Positions 33,031-41,768 of a DNA stretch of 64,000 nucleotides are shown in pieces. Positions within the stretch are counted from its first letter, which is position 1, and every line of letters starts with the position of its first letter. The translations under genes were made by a program, and so were the position numbers. Location of the stretch: the NCBI GenBank assembly GCA_041920215.1, contig JAYRSJ010000001.1:186001-250000 (forward strand), in the 5' to 3' direction. The notes under the pieces were generated by a model. That model saw nothing but the letters and a program-made list of their open reading frames with translations, did no database searches and was not told where the DNA came from. This DNA comes from JAYRSJ01 sp041920215 (GTDB lineage Bacteria > Pseudomonadota > Gammaproteobacteria > Burkholderiales > Burkholderiaceae_C).

Positions 33031-33512
33031 GCGGCGTCTCCCTTGTTCATGCCTTGCGCGCCCAGCTGCACCGCGCGAACGATGTTCTGGTAGCCGGTGC
33101 AGCGGCAGATATTGCCCTCCAGGCCCTCGCGAATCTCGGCCTCGGAGCCGCAGCGGTGGTGCTGCACCAGATCCACCGCGCTCATCACCATGCCGGGGGT
33201 GCAGAAGCCGCATTGCAGGCCGTGGCATTCCTTGAAGGCGGCCTGCATCGGGTGCATCTCGGCACCGGCAGCGGCCGGCGCCAGGCCCTCGATGGTGGTG
33301 ATCTCGGCGCCCTGGCATTGCACCGCCAGCACATTGCAGCTCTTCACCGCGCGGCCGTTCAGGTGCACGGTGCAGGCGCCGCACTGGCTGGTGTCGCAGC
33401 CCACATGGGTGCCGGTGAGGGCCAGGTCCTCGCGGATGAACTGCACCAGCAGGCGGTCGGGTTCGACCTCGCGCGTCAGCGCCCTGCCATTGATCTTCAG
33501 GCTGATCTTCAT
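33027..33512 (-). CDS. coxS: 2Fe-2S small subunit of the cox-type hydroxylase
   Basis: Electron-transfer subunit with two [2Fe-2S] clusters; 161 residues. The plant-ferredoxin-like cluster is bound by C39, C44, C47 and C59 (VGCDTSQCGAC). The second, typical of the family, is bound by C101, C104, C136 and C138 (LQCGFCTPGM, GNICRCTGYQ). The ATG at 33512 gives a standard N-terminus. It is the first gene of the coxS-L-M-D-E-G operon, whose order is small-large-medium rather than the medium-small-large order of form I cox clusters. Confidence 0.95.
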
Positions 33513-33824
33513 CGCTCTTGTCTCCGGTTGTCGTGCCTGGTCCTTGCCGCGCGCACAGCGCAGGCGGACTCTGTGCGGCCTATCCTCGCGGCAGGCTGCG
33601 GGCCGCGCCATCTACCGTTTACCCCCATGTATGCCCATCCATGGGTGGCCGCGGGCCCGGCGGGCTGGCGCGATCTGGCACAGCTGTTCCAGCCTGGTGC
33701 CGCAGCGCGCCGCCAGCGCGGGTTGACCCTGAGAAGCCCCGGGCCCTGTCCCCCGCCGCCGCATCGGGTATGTTCGGCAGCCCCGGCGCAGCACGGCCGC
33801 GCGCGGCAGACCTAGAGTGAGACC
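33513..33824. other. Divergent gap between coxS and the XdhC-family gene
   Basis: 312 bp without a gene. It should contain the promoters of the leftward cox operon and the rightward maturation gene. An imperfect palindrome around ATCCATGGGT (33638-33647) is the only local symmetry noted; no promoter was assigned. Confidence 0.4.
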
Positions 33825-34838
33825 ATGGACAACGTTGACTTGCAAGTGATGCGTCAGATCGCCGCCTGGCAGGCGGAGGGGCGCCGCGTGGTGCTGGGCA
33901 CCATCACCCGCACCTGGGGCTCGGCCCCGCGGCCGGTGGGCTCGGTGGTGGCGATACGCGAGGACGGCCTGATCGCCGGCTCGGTCTCGGGCGGCTGCAT
34001 CGAGGACGATCTGGTGGCCAAGGTGCGCGAGGGCGCACTGAGCCTGGCCAAGCCCGAGCTGGTCCGCTATGGCGTGGGCGCCGAGGCGGCCCAGCGCTTC
34101 GGCCTGCCCTGCGGCGGCACGCTGGAGCTGGTGCTGGAGCCGTTGCAGCCGGCCCTCTCGCAGCTGGACGAGCTGCTGGCGCGCCTGGCCCGCGGCGAGC
34201 GGGTGCAGCGGCATCTCGATCTGGCCAGCGGCGCGGTGCAGCTCTACGAGCCCCAGGCCGGGGCCGATGTGGTGCAGCTCAGCGCGACCGCGCTGATCAC
34301 CCATCACGGCCCGCAGTGGCGGCTGCTGATCATCGGCGCCGGTCAGCTGAGCCAGTATCTGGCCGGCATGGCGCTGGCGCTGGACTACCAGGTCATCGTC
34401 TGCGATCCCCGCGACGAGTACCAGCCCGAGATCCCCGGCGCCCAGCTGACCCGCGAGATGCCCGACGATGTGGTGCTGAGCCTGGCCCCCGACGGCCACA
34501 CCGCCGTGGTGGCCCTGACCCACGACCCCAAGCTCGACGATCTGGCCCTGATGGAGGCGCTGAACAGCCCGGCCTTCTATGTGGGCGCCATCGGCTCCCG
34601 CGTCAACCAGGCCAAGCGCAAGGCCCGGCTGGCCGAGCATTTCGGCCTCGGCGAGGCCCAGTTGGCGCGGCTGCACGGCCCGGTGGGCCTGCACATCGGC
34701 GCCCGCACCCCCCCCGAGATCGCGCTCTCCATCCTGGCCCATATGACGGCCGAGCGGCATGGGGTGCGCGTGGTGGGCAGCGATGCGCACAGGGAACGCG
34801 GTAGCGGTGGGGCGGAGGCGGGGTGCGTGCTGGGGTGA
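33825..34838 (+). CDS. XdhC/CoxI-family molybdenum-cofactor maturation protein
   Basis: XdhC proteins bind the molybdenum cofactor, help sulfurate it and insert it into hydroxylases. The 337-residue protein has the XdhC N-terminal domain (TWGSAPRPVGSVVAIREDG, SGSVSGGCIEDD-type motif SVSGGCIEDDLV) and a C-terminal Rossmann domain (LLIIGAGQLSQYLAGMAL, YVGAIGSRVNQAKRKARL, GLHIGARTPPEIALSI). The ATG is at 33825. It lies divergent from the cox operon and most likely serves that enzyme. Confidence 0.92.
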   Translation: MDNVDLQVMRQIAAWQAEGRRVVLGTITRTWGSAPRPVGSVVAIREDGLIAGSVSGGCIEDDLVAKVREGALSLAKPELVRYGVGAEAAQRFGLPCGGTLELVLEPLQPALSQLDELLARLARGERVQRHLDLASGAVQLYEPQAGADVVQLSATALITHHGPQWRLLIIGAGQLSQYLAGMALALDYQVIVCDPRDEYQPEIPGAQLTREMPDDVVLSLAPDGHTAVVALTHDPKLDDLALMEALNSPAFYVGAIGSRVNQAKRKARLAEHFGLGEAQLARLHGPVGLHIGARTPPEIALSILAHMTAERHGVRVVGSDAHRERGSGGAEAGCVLG

Positions 34839-34842
34839 GAGC

Positions 34843-34856
34843 GGCGGTCGACCGCC
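34843..34856 (+). terminator. Palindromic hairpin after the XdhC-family gene
   Basis: GGCGGTCGACCGCC is self-complementary and can fold as a 5-bp stem with a TCGA loop, 4 bp after the stop. It is followed by TCCCTTC rather than a T-run; a weak terminator at best. Confidence 0.3.
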
Positions 34857-35106
34857 TCCCTTCATCCGCTCGCTCGCCAACTCCCTGCTCTTCACTCCGC
34901 ATGAGGTTCCTGCCCGCCCCGGCAGAGCCAGCGTTCGCCCGGCCGCGGGGACACGCAGCAGCAGGCCTGCCCGTGCGCCTCCTGCGGGCTCGCCCAGTCG
35001 AGCCACGGTTCACCACCACAAAGCCAGGCGCACGCAAGAAACCCGCGACAAGCCCGATGACCGACAGCCCGCCTCGCAGCGCGCCAATCTGAGATGATCA
35101 CGCCCC

Positions 35107-35760
35107 ATGACGACGATGAAGCTCCACTACCACCCCAGCAACGCCAGCCTGGCGCCCCATATCCTGCTGCGCGAGCTGGGCGCGGCCTTCGAGCTGGTCC
35201 TGGTGGACCGGGCCAATAACGCGCACAAGTCGCCGGCCTATCTGAAGCTCAATCCGAACGGCCTGATTCCGGTGCTGCAGGACGGCGATCTGGTGCTGTA
35301 CGAATGCGCCGCCATCCTGCTGCATCTGGCCGACACCCACCCCGAGGCCCGACTGGCGCCGCCCCTGGGCACGGCGGAGCGAGCCCATTTCTACAAATGG
35401 CTGATCTGGCTGACCAACACGCTGCAGCCCACCATCATTGCCTACTACTACCCCGAGCGCTGGGTGGCCGAGGGCAATGCCGCAGGGGCGGCCCAGGTCA
35501 AGGCCCAGGCCGAGGCACGCGTCGCGCCGCTGCTGGACCAGCTGGAGGCCCAGCTGGCCAGCCATGGCGGCCCCTGGCTGCTGGGCGAGCACTACAGCGC
35601 GGCCGATGCGCTGGCCTTCATGCTATGCCGCTGGACCCGCGGCTTTGCCCGGCCGGCGCGCAGCCTGCCGCAGCTGGGCGCCTATCTGCAGCGCATGCTG
35701 GCGCGGCCGGCGGTGCAGCAGGTGGTGGCGGCCGAGCAGCTGCCCGCGCCCCTGGTGTGA
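35107..35760 (+). CDS. Glutathione S-transferase family protein
   Basis: Cytosolic GST-fold protein of 217 residues. The N-terminal thioredoxin-like domain reads MKLHYHPSNASLAPHILLRE, with NPNGLIPVLQDGDLVLYECAAIL containing the cis-Pro and the E-(C/S) glutathione-binding pair. The all-helical C-terminal domain includes the N-capping/hydrophobic-staple region (GGPWLLGEHYSAADALAF). The substrate is unknown. The 268 bp upstream carry no recognisable gene. The stop is 17 bp before the next gene, so the two may be co-transcribed. Confidence 0.92.
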   Translation: MTTMKLHYHPSNASLAPHILLRELGAAFELVLVDRANNAHKSPAYLKLNPNGLIPVLQDGDLVLYECAAILLHLADTHPEARLAPPLGTAERAHFYKWLIWLTNTLQPTIIAYYYPERWVAEGNAAGAAQVKAQAEARVAPLLDQLEAQLASHGGPWLLGEHYSAADALAFMLCRWTRGFARPARSLPQLGAYLQRMLARPAVQQVVAAEQLPAPLV

Positions 35761-35777
35761 TGTGATCCACGCCCGCG

Positions 35778-36443
35778 ATGAGCAGTAGCAGCAGTACCAG
35801 CAGCAACAGCACCGAGCTGATCCTGGTCCGCCATGGCGAGACCGACTGGAACCGCCGCCAGTGCTTCCAGGGCCAGATCGATGTGCCGCTCAACGCCCGC
35901 GGCCTGGCCCAGGCCCGGCGCCTGGGCGAGCGCCTGGCGGCCGAGCGCTTCGACGCGCTGGTCGTCAGCGACCTCAGCCGCACCCGCCAGACCGCCGCAC
36001 CGCTGCATGCGCCGGCGCGGCCGGCCGCGCCCCAGCCGCTGTACACACCGCGGCTGCGCGAGCAGGCCTTCGGCATCCTCGAAGGCCTGACTTTCGACGA
36101 TATCCGCAGCCGGCACCCGGCCGAGTTCGCGCTCTGGGCCAAGCATGAGCCCGATTACGCGCTGCCCGGCGGCGCCGAGAGCCGGCGCGACTTCCATCAG
36201 CGGGTGATGGGCGCGCTGGCCGAGCTGGCCGCGCAGCATGCGGGTCAGCGCCTGGTGGTGGTCAGCCATGGCGGGGTGCTGGACATGGTGTGGCGCAGCG
36301 CCAAGGGCCTGAGCCTGCAGGGCCCGCGCGAATGCGCGATCCCCAACTGCGGCATCAACCGCCTGCGCGTCAGCGCCGCGGGCCGCTTCGAGATCCTGGC
36401 CTGGGCCGAGGACGAACATCTGCAGGGCCTGCTGCCCGGCTGA
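35778..36443 (+). CDS. Histidine phosphatase (phosphoglycerate-mutase-like) family protein
   Basis: Branch of the histidine phosphatase superfamily, 221 residues. The catalytic RHG motif lies in LVRHGETDWNRRQCFQGQID (His about 19), and the second catalytic His in VVVSHGGVLDMVW. The Glu region is LREQAFGILEGLTF. The sequence looks like GpmB/CobC-type phosphatases rather than a glycolytic mutase; the substrate cannot be read from sequence. The N-terminus has a Ser/Thr-rich run of about 12 residues. It converges with the following gene across a 15-bp gap. Confidence 0.92.
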   Translation: MSSSSSTSSNSTELILVRHGETDWNRRQCFQGQIDVPLNARGLAQARRLGERLAAERFDALVVSDLSRTRQTAAPLHAPARPAAPQPLYTPRLREQAFGILEGLTFDDIRSRHPAEFALWAKHEPDYALPGGAESRRDFHQRVMGALAELAAQHAGQRLVVVSHGGVLDMVWRSAKGLSLQGPRECAIPNCGINRLRVSAAGRFEILAWAEDEHLQGLLPG

Positions 36444-36458
36444 GCCGCGGCCCGGCGC

Positions 36459-37949
36459 TCAGAAGCGCGAGCGGATCTTGCGCACGCTCCAGCTGTGGTC
36501 CTTCTCGTTGAGCGTGGCGCACAGAATCGTCTCGCCATCGCTGCGGATATTGACCAGGCCATAGACCAGGCCGGTCACCACCAGGCTGCTGCCCAGCGTG
36601 CGTGTGACCTTGCTGGGCTTCAGATCGCCGGCCTTGGTGACCGCCGCCTCGATGCGTATCCTGGCCAGCTCGGCCTGCTCGTGCCGGTGCTCGGGCGTGA
36701 TCAGGCCCAGCGGCCGGCCCAGCTGCACGCTGCGCGCGATCTCGGTCGAGTAGACCAGCGGCGTCAGTAGGCGGTCGCCCTCGACCTGCAGATGGCCGGT
36801 GGTGGCGCTGGCGGCCACGATGGCCGGGCGCGGATGGTCGTGCCCCTCGCTGTCGCCCGAGGAGATCACCGTCACCGCCGGCCGCATCGCGGCCAGGAAT
36901 TCATAGCTCACCTCGTCGCTGCCGTGGTGGCAGGCCTTGGCCACATCGCATTGCAGCTCGATGCGCGCACCGGCATAGGCGTCCAGCAGCGCGCGCTGGG
37001 CCGCGCTATTGAGGTCGCCAGTCAGCAGAAAGCGGGCGCGGCCATGGTCCAGGCGCAGCAGCACGCTGTGGCCATTGCTGTTCTGGCTGCTTGCCGCGGC
37101 CAGATTGCGCAGCACCGGTTGGCCGTCCAGCTGCTGCTCCACCGGGCCCAGCACCCGTATCGCCACCCCGCCGCCCTGCCCCTCGAAGCCGGGCAGGAAA
37201 CGGTCGACCTGGCTGAGCCGGCGTATCGGCGTGGGCCGGCCGGCCGCATTGCGGGCCTGGCAGACCCGGCGCATGAAATCGGCCCACTCGCCCTGCAGCG
37301 CCGGCTGGGCGCCGGGCTTCAACGCGGCCAGCACCTGGTTGCGGTGGCCCATCAGCTGGGTCAAGCACTGCTTGTCGGCCGAGGTGGGCCCCAGCCAGCG
37401 CTGCGCCCCCTGGCCGGCCACGGCCGGCTTGGTCCACCAGGCCACGCCGGCGTGATAGAAGGCCTCCACCTGCACCCGCTGCGCATCGAGCTCGGCGCTC
37501 TGGGCCACATCGAGCAGATCGGCCAGGCCGCCGTAATGGTCGGCATCGCAGTGCGAGGCGATCATCGCGTCGAGCTTGATCGTGGGCTCGCCATAGTCCT
37601 TGGCGAACTTCCAGTCGACGAAATCGGCCGCGTTCTTGCCGCTAGGCTGCTTGCTGCGCGCATAGCCGCCGTCGATCATCAGATGGCGGCCGTCCGGCGT
37701 GCGTATCAGGATGCCGTCGCCCTGGCCCACATCGATCAGATAGATCTCCAGCAGCGACTGCTCGCCCAGGCTGCGCTTGTCGACCCAGCCCTGGCGGCCG
37801 CGGGCGCGCACCTGGCTGCGGCTGCCGCCCTCCTGCAGCAGCAGCGCGCGGTCGCCCCAGAGCAGCTCGACCCCGGCCTTGGCATTGCCGCTGGCCTCGC
37901 GGTACAGCGTGGCGGTGTCGGTGGCGATATAGCGCAGGGTCTGACTCAT
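36459..37949 (-). CDS. SH3-like plus ComEC-type metallo-beta-lactamase fold hydrolase
   Basis: The 496-residue protein starts with a bacterial-SH3-like domain (about 1-62, ATLYREASGNAKAGVELLWGD). A metallo-beta-lactamase domain of the ComEC/Rec2 type follows: LIDVGQGDGILIRTPDG, metal-site motif SHCDADHYGG (H133, D135, D137, H138 region), FLLTGDLNSAAQ and ACHHGSDEVS. There is no signal peptide or membrane segment, so it is not a DNA-uptake channel. The start at 37949 has GAGGAG upstream. It lies 89 bp downstream of the Ser/Thr kinase gene on the same strand and may be its partner. Substrate unknown. Confidence 0.75.
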   Translation of the reverse strand: MSQTLRYIATDTATLYREASGNAKAGVELLWGDRALLLQEGGSRSQVRARGRQGWVDKRSLGEQSLLEIYLIDVGQGDGILIRTPDGRHLMIDGGYARSKQPSGKNAADFVDWKFAKDYGEPTIKLDAMIASHCDADHYGGLADLLDVAQSAELDAQRVQVEAFYHAGVAWWTKPAVAGQGAQRWLGPTSADKQCLTQLMGHRNQVLAALKPGAQPALQGEWADFMRRVCQARNAAGRPTPIRRLSQVDRFLPGFEGQGGGVAIRVLGPVEQQLDGQPVLRNLAAASSQNSNGHSVLLRLDHGRARFLLTGDLNSAAQRALLDAYAGARIELQCDVAKACHHGSDEVSYEFLAAMRPAVTVISSGDSEGHDHPRPAIVAASATTGHLQVEGDRLLTPLVYSTEIARSVQLGRPLGLITPEHRHEQAELARIRIEAAVTKAGDLKPSKVTRTLGSSLVVTGLVYGLVNIRSDGETILCATLNEKDHSWSVRKIRSRF

Positions 37950-38038
37950 GCAGGGCTCCTCGGAGGCCTGGCCAGCATAGGCCGCCGGCCGAACCCCGGC
38001 CATCCCCTGAAGGGCGCGCTGCCGCCAGGGTGGCGGGC

Positions 38039-40030
38039 TCAGCGCTCGTAGCCGCCGTTGCGCTCGCGCTCGCTCTGCACGCTCTTGCACTCGGCATGGC
38101 CGGCATAGGCCGGCTGCTCGCAGTGGCGTGCGATGCACAGGGCCATGGCCAGGAAGACGCGGCGGCCGCAGGCGGCGCGCGGGTCCTGCGGCCCTGTCGT
38201 GGCCTGACCGGTGGCCTGCGCGGCCTGGCTCTTGCGGGTCGCGGCCGGCCGGCTGGCGGGCTCGGCGTTCAGGCCCTGGGCGGTGCTGCCGGGGCCGGTG
38301 CTGCGCGCAGGCTCGGCGGCCGGCTTGGCAACGCTGCCCGTCGAGGGCTGGGTTCCGGCCTCACCATTGCGCCGCAGCGGCCGCTGGCGCCGTTCCTCGG
38401 CATTGAGCACCACCGCATCGGGGCGGCGCTTCACCAGCGGGTCGAAGCCGCTGCTGCCTTCCTCGGCGGCCTCGCGCGCCGGGCTGCCGCCCGAGCGGAC
38501 TGGCGCGGCCTGGGTCGGCAGCGCCGCGGGCGGACGCTTGCTGGGCGGCACTGCGTCCGCCAGCGCCGGCACCGCGGCCGCCAGGACCGCGGCCTGGGCC
38601 GGTACCGAGACGGCCGCCAGCGGCGCAGACGCGGCGGGCGCTGCCGCCGCCGCTGGGGCCGAGGCCGCCGCGGCCGAGGAGGATGCCGCCACGTCCGGCA
38701 GCGCTGACGGGGCCGTGCCCGCGGCCAGCCACCACCAAAGCAAGCCGGCCGAGGCGGTGGCCAGCAGGCCCACGCTGGCCAGCAGGGCCGGCATGCCGCG
38801 GCGGCGCGGCGACTCGGCGCCTGGGGCGAACGGGGACGGGGACGGGGCCGAAGCCGAGGACGGCGCCGGGGCAGGCGGTGTAGGCGGTACAGACGGCTGG
38901 GCTGCGGTCGCCGGGGCCGGTTCCGGCACAACGGGCGGCGGTGGCACTTGCTGCTGGGTGCGCTCGTACACTGCGGTCTGCAGCCGGGTCGAATCCAGAT
39001 CGATGGCGATATCGGCCGCGGCGCCGGGCGCGGCCGCATCGATCACCGTGTGCTGGGCCGGGGCCGGCAGCGGCGGGGCGGTGATCTCGCCCAGCAGCGC
39101 GGCGCGCAGCTGGGCCATGCTCTGCGGCCGGTCCATCGGGCGCACGCACAGCGCCCAGTCGACCGCGGCCAGCAGGGCCGGGCTGTAGCCGGGCAGCGCC
39201 TGCTCGCGCAGCGGCCGGTAGTCGTCATGGATGGCGCGGGCGGTGGCGGGCGGCGGGGTGCGGCCGCTCAGCAGATACAGCATCACCGCGCCCAGCGCAT
39301 AGATATCGGTCCAGGGGCCCTGGCGCAGGCCGGCCGATTCGGCGTACTGCTCGATCGGCGCGTAGCTGGGCTTCAGGATGGCGGTGACCGCCTGGGTGCG
39401 GTCGCTGATGACCCGGCGCGCGGCGCCGAAGTCCAGCAGGATGGGATCGCTGCCGTCGTCGGGCAGCAGGATGTTGTCGGGCGCGATATCGCGGTGGTAG
39501 ACCTGCTCGGCATGCAGCACCGCCAGGCCGTCCATCACCGGCAGCAGCACCCGCAGCAGCCAGCTCTCGTCGGGCGCGCTCTTCATCGCCTGGCGCACCT
39601 GGCGCAGGGTCTGGCCCTGCAGGAAGGGCATGGCCATATAGGCCGTGCCATTGGCCTCCCAGAACTGGTAGACCTTCAGGATCGAGCGGTGATCGAAGCG
39701 GGCCAGCAGCCGGGCCTCGTTGACAAAGGAGCGCCGCCCCAGCTCGAAGGTCTCCTGGTAGGAGCCCGAGCGCACCGAGACCTGCGAGCCCTGGATGCGC
39801 CGCGCCAGCTGGCCCGGCATGTATTCCTTGATCGCCACCTGGCGGTCCAGCGCATGGTCCTGGGCCAGATAGACGATGCCGAAGCCGCCCACGCCCAGCG
39901 TGCGCAGCAGCTCCAGCGCCCCGAAACGGGTGCCGGGGGGCAGGGCATTCATCTCGTCATCATCATGCAGCGGCGCCTGGGTGCGGCCGCTGATATGGTG
40001 ACGCGGATCATCGATACCGTCGTCTTGCAT
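38039..40030 (-). CDS. Transmembrane Ser/Thr protein kinase with periplasmic 4-Cys tail
   Basis: Hanks-type kinase of 663 residues. The kinase domain (about 34-315) has Gly-loop GVGGFG (46-51), Lys68 in VAIKEY, the catalytic loop HRDIAPDN (179-186, Ile-Ala in place of the common Leu-Lys) and DFG (200-202). After a Pro-rich segment there is a single membrane span (about 413-437), then an Ala/Pro-rich linker and a tail with C621, C632, C637 and C648 (C-x10-C-x4-C-x10-C), predicted periplasmic. The ATG at 40030 lacks a clear Shine-Dalgarno; Met27 (39953) is an alternative. HRDIAP and the tail hint at PpkA-like kinases of this order. Confidence 0.88.
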   Translation of the reverse strand: MQDDGIDDPRHHISGRTQAPLHDDDEMNALPPGTRFGALELLRTLGVGGFGIVYLAQDHALDRQVAIKEYMPGQLARRIQGSQVSVRSGSYQETFELGRRSFVNEARLLARFDHRSILKVYQFWEANGTAYMAMPFLQGQTLRQVRQAMKSAPDESWLLRVLLPVMDGLAVLHAEQVYHRDIAPDNILLPDDGSDPILLDFGAARRVISDRTQAVTAILKPSYAPIEQYAESAGLRQGPWTDIYALGAVMLYLLSGRTPPPATARAIHDDYRPLREQALPGYSPALLAAVDWALCVRPMDRPQSMAQLRAALLGEITAPPLPAPAQHTVIDAAAPGAAADIAIDLDSTRLQTAVYERTQQQVPPPPVVPEPAPATAAQPSVPPTPPAPAPSSASAPSPSPFAPGAESPRRRGMPALLASVGLLATASAGLLWWWLAAGTAPSALPDVAASSSAAAASAPAAAAAPAASAPLAAVSVPAQAAVLAAAVPALADAVPPSKRPPAALPTQAAPVRSGGSPAREAAEEGSSGFDPLVKRRPDAVVLNAEERRQRPLRRNGEAGTQPSTGSVAKPAAEPARSTGPGSTAQGLNAEPASRPAATRKSQAAQATGQATTGPQDPRAACGRRVFLAMALCIARHCEQPAYAGHAECKSVQSERERNGGYER

Positions 40031-40196
40031 GGCAGGGGGACAGGGAGACGGGCCAGCTTAAACCATCAGGGCCTCAGCACAAGGCAGCTGCGCGTGTGAG
40101 ATGCGACATCCTGCTCAGCCGCCGGCTGGAAAACACCCGGCCGCGGCGTTTATGGAATCATGGCCGGCCGCTCAGCCACAGAAGGAGACCGCAACC

Positions 40197-40586
40197 ATGG
40201 CCATTCCCTGGCTCGCCGCCCTCAAGGTGATTCCCTGGGCCGATGTGATCGAGGCCACGCCGGCCCTGGTCAAGGGCGCACGGCGCCTGCTCAAGCGCAG
40301 CCAGGAAGAGGCAGTGCCCGAGGCCGGCAGCACGACCAGCGCCGCGCCACCAGCCACGCTGGACGAGGCCCTGCAGCGCCTGCAGCACAGCGAGGCGCGC
40401 ATTGCCGAACTGCAGCAGGCCCAGGCCGAGAGCGCGGCGCTGCTGGAATCGCTGGCCGAGCAGCAGGCGCGGCTGGTGGAGGCGGTGGAGTTGCTGCGCC
40501 AGCGCAGCCGGCTGCTGCTATGGAGCCATGCCGGCCTGCTGGCCCTGCTGGTGGCCGGCCTGGGCTGGGCCCTGCTGCGCGGCTGA
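40197..40586 (+). CDS. Small coiled-coil protein with C-terminal membrane anchor
   Basis: Unrecognised protein of 129 residues. The N-terminal 36 residues are hydrophobic-amphipathic (MAIPWLAALKVIPWADVIEA), residues 54-104 form a Gln/Glu/Ala-rich coiled coil, and 107-127 form one membrane segment. The ATG at 40197 is supported by GAAGGAG about 9 nt upstream. It is divergent from the kinase gene, sharing a 166-bp gap. Confidence 0.65.
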   Translation: MAIPWLAALKVIPWADVIEATPALVKGARRLLKRSQEEAVPEAGSTTSAAPPATLDEALQRLQHSEARIAELQQAQAESAALLESLAEQQARLVEAVELLRQRSRLLLWSHAGLLALLVAGLGWALLRG

Positions 40587-40592
40587 GGTGTC

Positions 40593-40614
40593 GAGCCCGG
40601 CGCGGCCGGGGCTC
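40593..40614. terminator. Hairpin between convergent genes
   Basis: GAGCCCGGC (40593-40601) pairs with GCC-G-GGGCTC (40605-40614) around a GCG loop, with one bulged G. It sits between the ends of two convergent genes and overlaps the stop of the leftward one, so it could terminate both. Confidence 0.45.
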
Positions 40615-41356
40615 AGGCCTTGCTCTGGCGCAGCGTGGCCAGGGTCTCGACGCGCTTGAGCAGCTCGCGGTCATTCCAGGGCTTCTTGAACAGGCCGAAC
40701 AGGCCCTGCACCGCATGCACCCGCGCCTGCAGCTCGTCATGGCCGGTGATCGCGATGATGGGCAGATCCTCGGTCTCCAGGCTGCCCTGCACCGCGGCGA
40801 TCAGCTCGAAGCCGTCCATATTGGGCATCTCGAGGTCGGTGATCAGCACCGCAAAGCGCTGCTTGCCGAGCTGCTCCAGCGCCTCGACACCGTCCTTGGC
40901 CACCGTCACCCGGTAGCCGGCGCACTCCAGCAGCTTGCCCAGCTTGGCCCGCACCACGGCCGAATCGTCGACCAGCAGCAGGGCCGGCGCATCGGCACCC
41001 GGTGCCGGCGGGCGCGGTGCCATCGGCGGCAGCTCGAAGGACAGCGCGGCCGGCTGGGTGGGCGCGAAGCCCGAGGGTGCGGAACCGCTGGGCGGATAGG
41101 GCGAAAGCACCGGCACCGTGGGTGCGGAACCGGGCGTCGTGCCAGGCGGCAGGGGCACGGCGCCGCGCACCGTCGGCGCGCCCGCCGCTGCGGGCGGGGC
41201 CGCCGGGCCGGCGAAATCGCGCGGCAGCTCGGTGCGGTCGTTCGGCCGGTCGTCGCCCTTGCGGAAACTGATGATGAACACCACGATGGCCAGCGGCACC
41301 GCAATCAGCAGCGGCAGCAGATAGTGGCTGAGCAGTTCGGGCACTTCAAAAGGCAT
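40613..41356 (-). CDS. Membrane-anchored response-regulator receiver protein
   Basis: The 247-residue protein has an N-terminal membrane segment (about 11-31), a Pro/Ala-rich linker (about 45-122) and a C-terminal receiver domain. Receiver residues are the acidic pair D130/D131 (LLLVDDSAVVRAK), phospho-acceptor D174 (LITDLEMPNMDGFEL), T204 (IAITGHDE) and K224 (FKKPW). There is no output domain. The start is the ATG at 41356; a longer frame upstream lacks support. Tethering a lone receiver to the membrane is unusual; it could be a phosphate sink or a scaffold near a membrane kinase. Confidence 0.8.
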   Translation of the reverse strand: MPFEVPELLSHYLLPLLIAVPLAIVVFIISFRKGDDRPNDRTELPRDFAGPAAPPAAAGAPTVRGAVPLPPGTTPGSAPTVPVLSPYPPSGSAPSGFAPTQPAALSFELPPMAPRPPAPGADAPALLLVDDSAVVRAKLGKLLECAGYRVTVAKDGVEALEQLGKQRFAVLITDLEMPNMDGFELIAAVQGSLETEDLPIIAITGHDELQARVHAVQGLFGLFKKPWNDRELLKRVETLATLRQSKA

Positions 41357-41439
41357 AGCAAGGCTCTCTTTCCTGGCCAGGGCCGGCGGCGGCCACGGGC
41401 TGGCGGGCTGACCCGTCAGGCGGGCCGAGGCCAGGGAAT

Positions 41440-41707
41440 CTACCACCGCCGCCGCCGCGCCGGCCGGGGATTAATGCCCGCTTGACCTCGTGCCGGATCA
41501 GCGTGCCGGCCCGGCCGACCGGTGGCGATCTTGCGCTTGCGGCAGTACTTGAACTCATCGGCATGCACCTCCAGATCGAGCTCGGCCACCCGCTGCTGCA
41601 GCCGCTCCTGCACATCGGCCACCGTTTTCATCGCACTCCTCCGCGAAGTAGCGCTCGATGGAGGCGGTGGCCTGCTGGCGCAGGTCCTTGGGTAGTTCGA
41701 TGCGCAT
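41440..41707 (-). pseudogene. DUF2164 gene broken by an internal deletion/frameshift
   Basis: The N-terminal part of a DUF2164 protein (MRIELPKDLRQQATASIERY, then FAEE) starts at 41707. It breaks near 41635, after which the family's C-terminal part (TVADVQERLQQRVAELDLEV, then HADEFKY) continues in a different frame, down to the stop at 41440. The roughly 25-30 residue middle of the family (the LLxFFLEEIGPxVYNQA region) is missing. Together this reads as a deletion that also shifted the frame. Family assignment is from memory of the conserved sequence. Confidence 0.65.
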
Positions 41708-41768
41708 GCTCCGGCCCGGTGTCACCGTCACACCGCCATCATGCCGGGTGCTGCGCGGCCACGGCCGC

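Noticed and set aside
34839..35106. Possible gene in the gap before the glutathione transferase
   Set aside because: Open frames here are Arg/Pro-rich with no Shine-Dalgarno or family; treated as non-coding.
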